Assembly (NCBI GenBank): GCA_014728185.1
Contig: WJMB01000114.1
Span: forward strand, 1 to 5,587
Direction of reading: 5' to 3'
Length of the DNA stretch: 5,587 nucleotides
Origin: Candidatus Coatesiibacteriota bacterium
GTDB lineage: Bacteria > RBG-13-66-14
In this document: in pieces, positions 4,779 to 5,587 of the stretch
Layout of the letters: every line of letters starts with the position of its first letter
How positions within the stretch are numbered: the first letter of the stretch is position 1
The notes under the pieces: model-generated
Told to the model about the DNA's origin: nothing
What the model saw: the letters and a program-made list of their open reading frames with translations, nothing else
Databases searched by the model: none
Made by a program: the position numbers and the translations under genes

Positions 4779-5587
4779 GTGGAAGTTCTCGTCGCCGACG
4801 CCGCCGGATTCTGCATGGGCGTCAAGCGGGCCTGCCAGATGGCCTTCGAGGCCGCAGACTCCCGCCCCGACGGCGTGCGCAGCCTGGGGCCGATCATCCA
4901 CAACCCCCAGTTGGTCCGACGCCTGGCCGAACGCGGTTTGGGCGTCGTCGAGTCGATCGACGACGTCCCGGCGGGCTCGGCGGTGCTCATCCGCAGCCAC
5001 GGCGTTCCGCCCGAGGTCTACCGCCGCGCCGCCGAACTCGAACTCGAACTCATCGACGCCACCTGCCCCCTGGTGCGCAAGGCCCACCGCCTGACCGAGT
5101 CCCTGGCCGCCGAGGGCTACCGCGTGGTCATCGTCGGCGAGCCCGATCACCCCGAGGTGCGGGCGCTGTCGGCCTACGCCGGACCCGGAGCCCGGGTGGT
5201 CCAGACCGTCGAGAACGTGCGCGCCCTGGAATCCGCGCCGCGTATCGGCGTCGTCGCCCAGACCACCCAGTTGCTGGGCGATTACGCCCGCCTGGTCGGA
5301 GAGCTGTTGGCCAAAGCCGACGAGCTCAAAGTCTTCAACACCATCTGCAACGCCACCGCACTGCGCCAGCAGGCCGTCGAGAAGCTGGCCGAGTTGGTCG
5401 ACGCCATCGTCGTCGTCGGCGGCAAGAACTCCGCCAACACCACCCGGTTGTACCAGCGCTGCCGCGACAAGCTGGGCCTGCCCGCCCGCCACATCGAAAC
5501 CGCCGACGAGTTGCGACCGGAGTGGTTCGCCGGGATGACCCGCCTGGGCGTCACCGCCGGAGCCAGCACCCCGGACTGGATCATCGA
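4779..5587 (+). CDS. ispH: 4-hydroxy-3-methylbut-2-enyl diphosphate reductase IspH (LytB), 3'-truncated by window edge
   Basis: IspH is the cytoplasmic [4Fe-4S] enzyme that reduces HMBPP to IPP and DMAPP, the last step of the MEP pathway. The frame stays open for 269 codons plus two bases to the window edge. The three cluster cysteines are C12 (AGFCMGVKRA), C96 (DATCP) and C190 (NTICNAT). Substrate-binding residues H41 (IIHNP), H74 (RSHG), H124 and the catalytic E126 (PDHPEV) are all present, most at the same numbers as in E. coli. T162-T163 (QTTQ) is kept. The diphosphate-binding NSSN motif reads NSAN (217-220), with Ala for the second Ser; S263 (GAST) is present. The GTG start is chosen because GAGAGG lies six bases upstream and the protein then begins just before the first cysteine motif, as in the family. 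Only the extreme C-terminus is missing if the protein is of normal length. Some bacteria fuse IspH to ribosomal protein S1 domains, and the window ends too early to tell. Confidence 0.96.
   Translation, partial: MEVLVADAAGFCMGVKRACQMAFEAADSRPDGVRSLGPIIHNPQLVRRLAERGLGVVESIDDVPAGSAVLIRSHGVPPEVYRRAAELELELIDATCPLVRKAHRLTESLAAEGYRVVIVGEPDHPEVRALSAYAGPGARVVQTVENVRALESAPRIGVVAQTTQLLGDYARLVGELLAKADELKVFNTICNATALRQQAVEKLAELVDAIVVVGGKNSANTTRLYQRCRDKLGLPARHIETADELRPEWFAGMTRLGVTAGASTPDWII

Noticed and set aside
5034..5051. Three tandem copies of GAACTC inside ispH, a possible repeat expansion.
   Set aside because: They encode ELELEL at residues 86-91, and the distance from H74 to C96 equals that in E. 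coli IspH, so nothing has been inserted; it is codon coincidence.
4647..5492. Minus-strand frame opposite ispH.
   Set aside because: The plus strand carries all IspH cysteine, histidine and Glu motifs in order; the antisense product is compositionally biased and has no recognisable domain.

Overview
The window is a GC-rich, gene-dense piece of bacterial chromosome. All seven protein genes read on the + strand, and there are only two gaps of note (about 286 bases at 2425-2710 and 43 bases at 4736-4778). I see no rRNA, tRNA, CRISPR array, insertion sequence or phage gene. The organism cannot be named from this stretch. Strong third-position G/C bias, GTG starts, exported proteins with signal peptides and a YbeY whose variant residues resemble those I recall from Bacteroidetes suggest a bacterium in or near the FCB group, perhaps an uncultured lineage. 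That placement is inference.

Region 1 (1-2424) is a conserved housekeeping cluster: the C-terminal half of a PgpH/YqfF-type 7TM-HD phosphodiesterase (c-di-AMP hydrolysis), the rRNA-maturation endonuclease YbeY, and a DgkA-type lipid kinase. The order pgpH-ybeY-dgkA is the one known from Bacillus (phoH-yqfF-ybeY-dgkA-cdd-era). Here the DgkA protein carries a C-terminal PAP2 phosphatase domain, so one polypeptide holds two activities that could both yield undecaprenyl phosphate. pgpH and ybeY overlap by ATGA. A nested inverted repeat spans the dgkA-PAP2 stop codon.

Region 2 (2425-2710) holds a series of inverted repeats, a good sigma70-like promoter (TTGACG, 17 bases, TGTACT with an extended -10 TG), and two copies of a TTGAC..CTGAA motif flanking that promoter.

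Region 3 (2711-4735) is a tightly overlapping three-gene operon whose products all appear exported: two small, mostly helical proteins of unknown family, possibly diverged relatives of each other, followed by a family-10-like glycosyl hydrolase (GHL10/DUF187, the family of the peptidoglycan hydrolase DigH). This is the least explained part of the window and the best candidate for an undescribed envelope function.

Region 4 (4779-5587) is the 5' part of ispH, the last step of the MEP isoprenoid pathway, cut by the window edge. Functions across the window are linked by the cell envelope: isoprenoid precursor supply (IspH), lipid-carrier recycling (DgkA-PAP2), envelope-stress second messenger (PgpH) and probable glycan remodelling (GHL10). 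That link is inference from proximity and known family roles.
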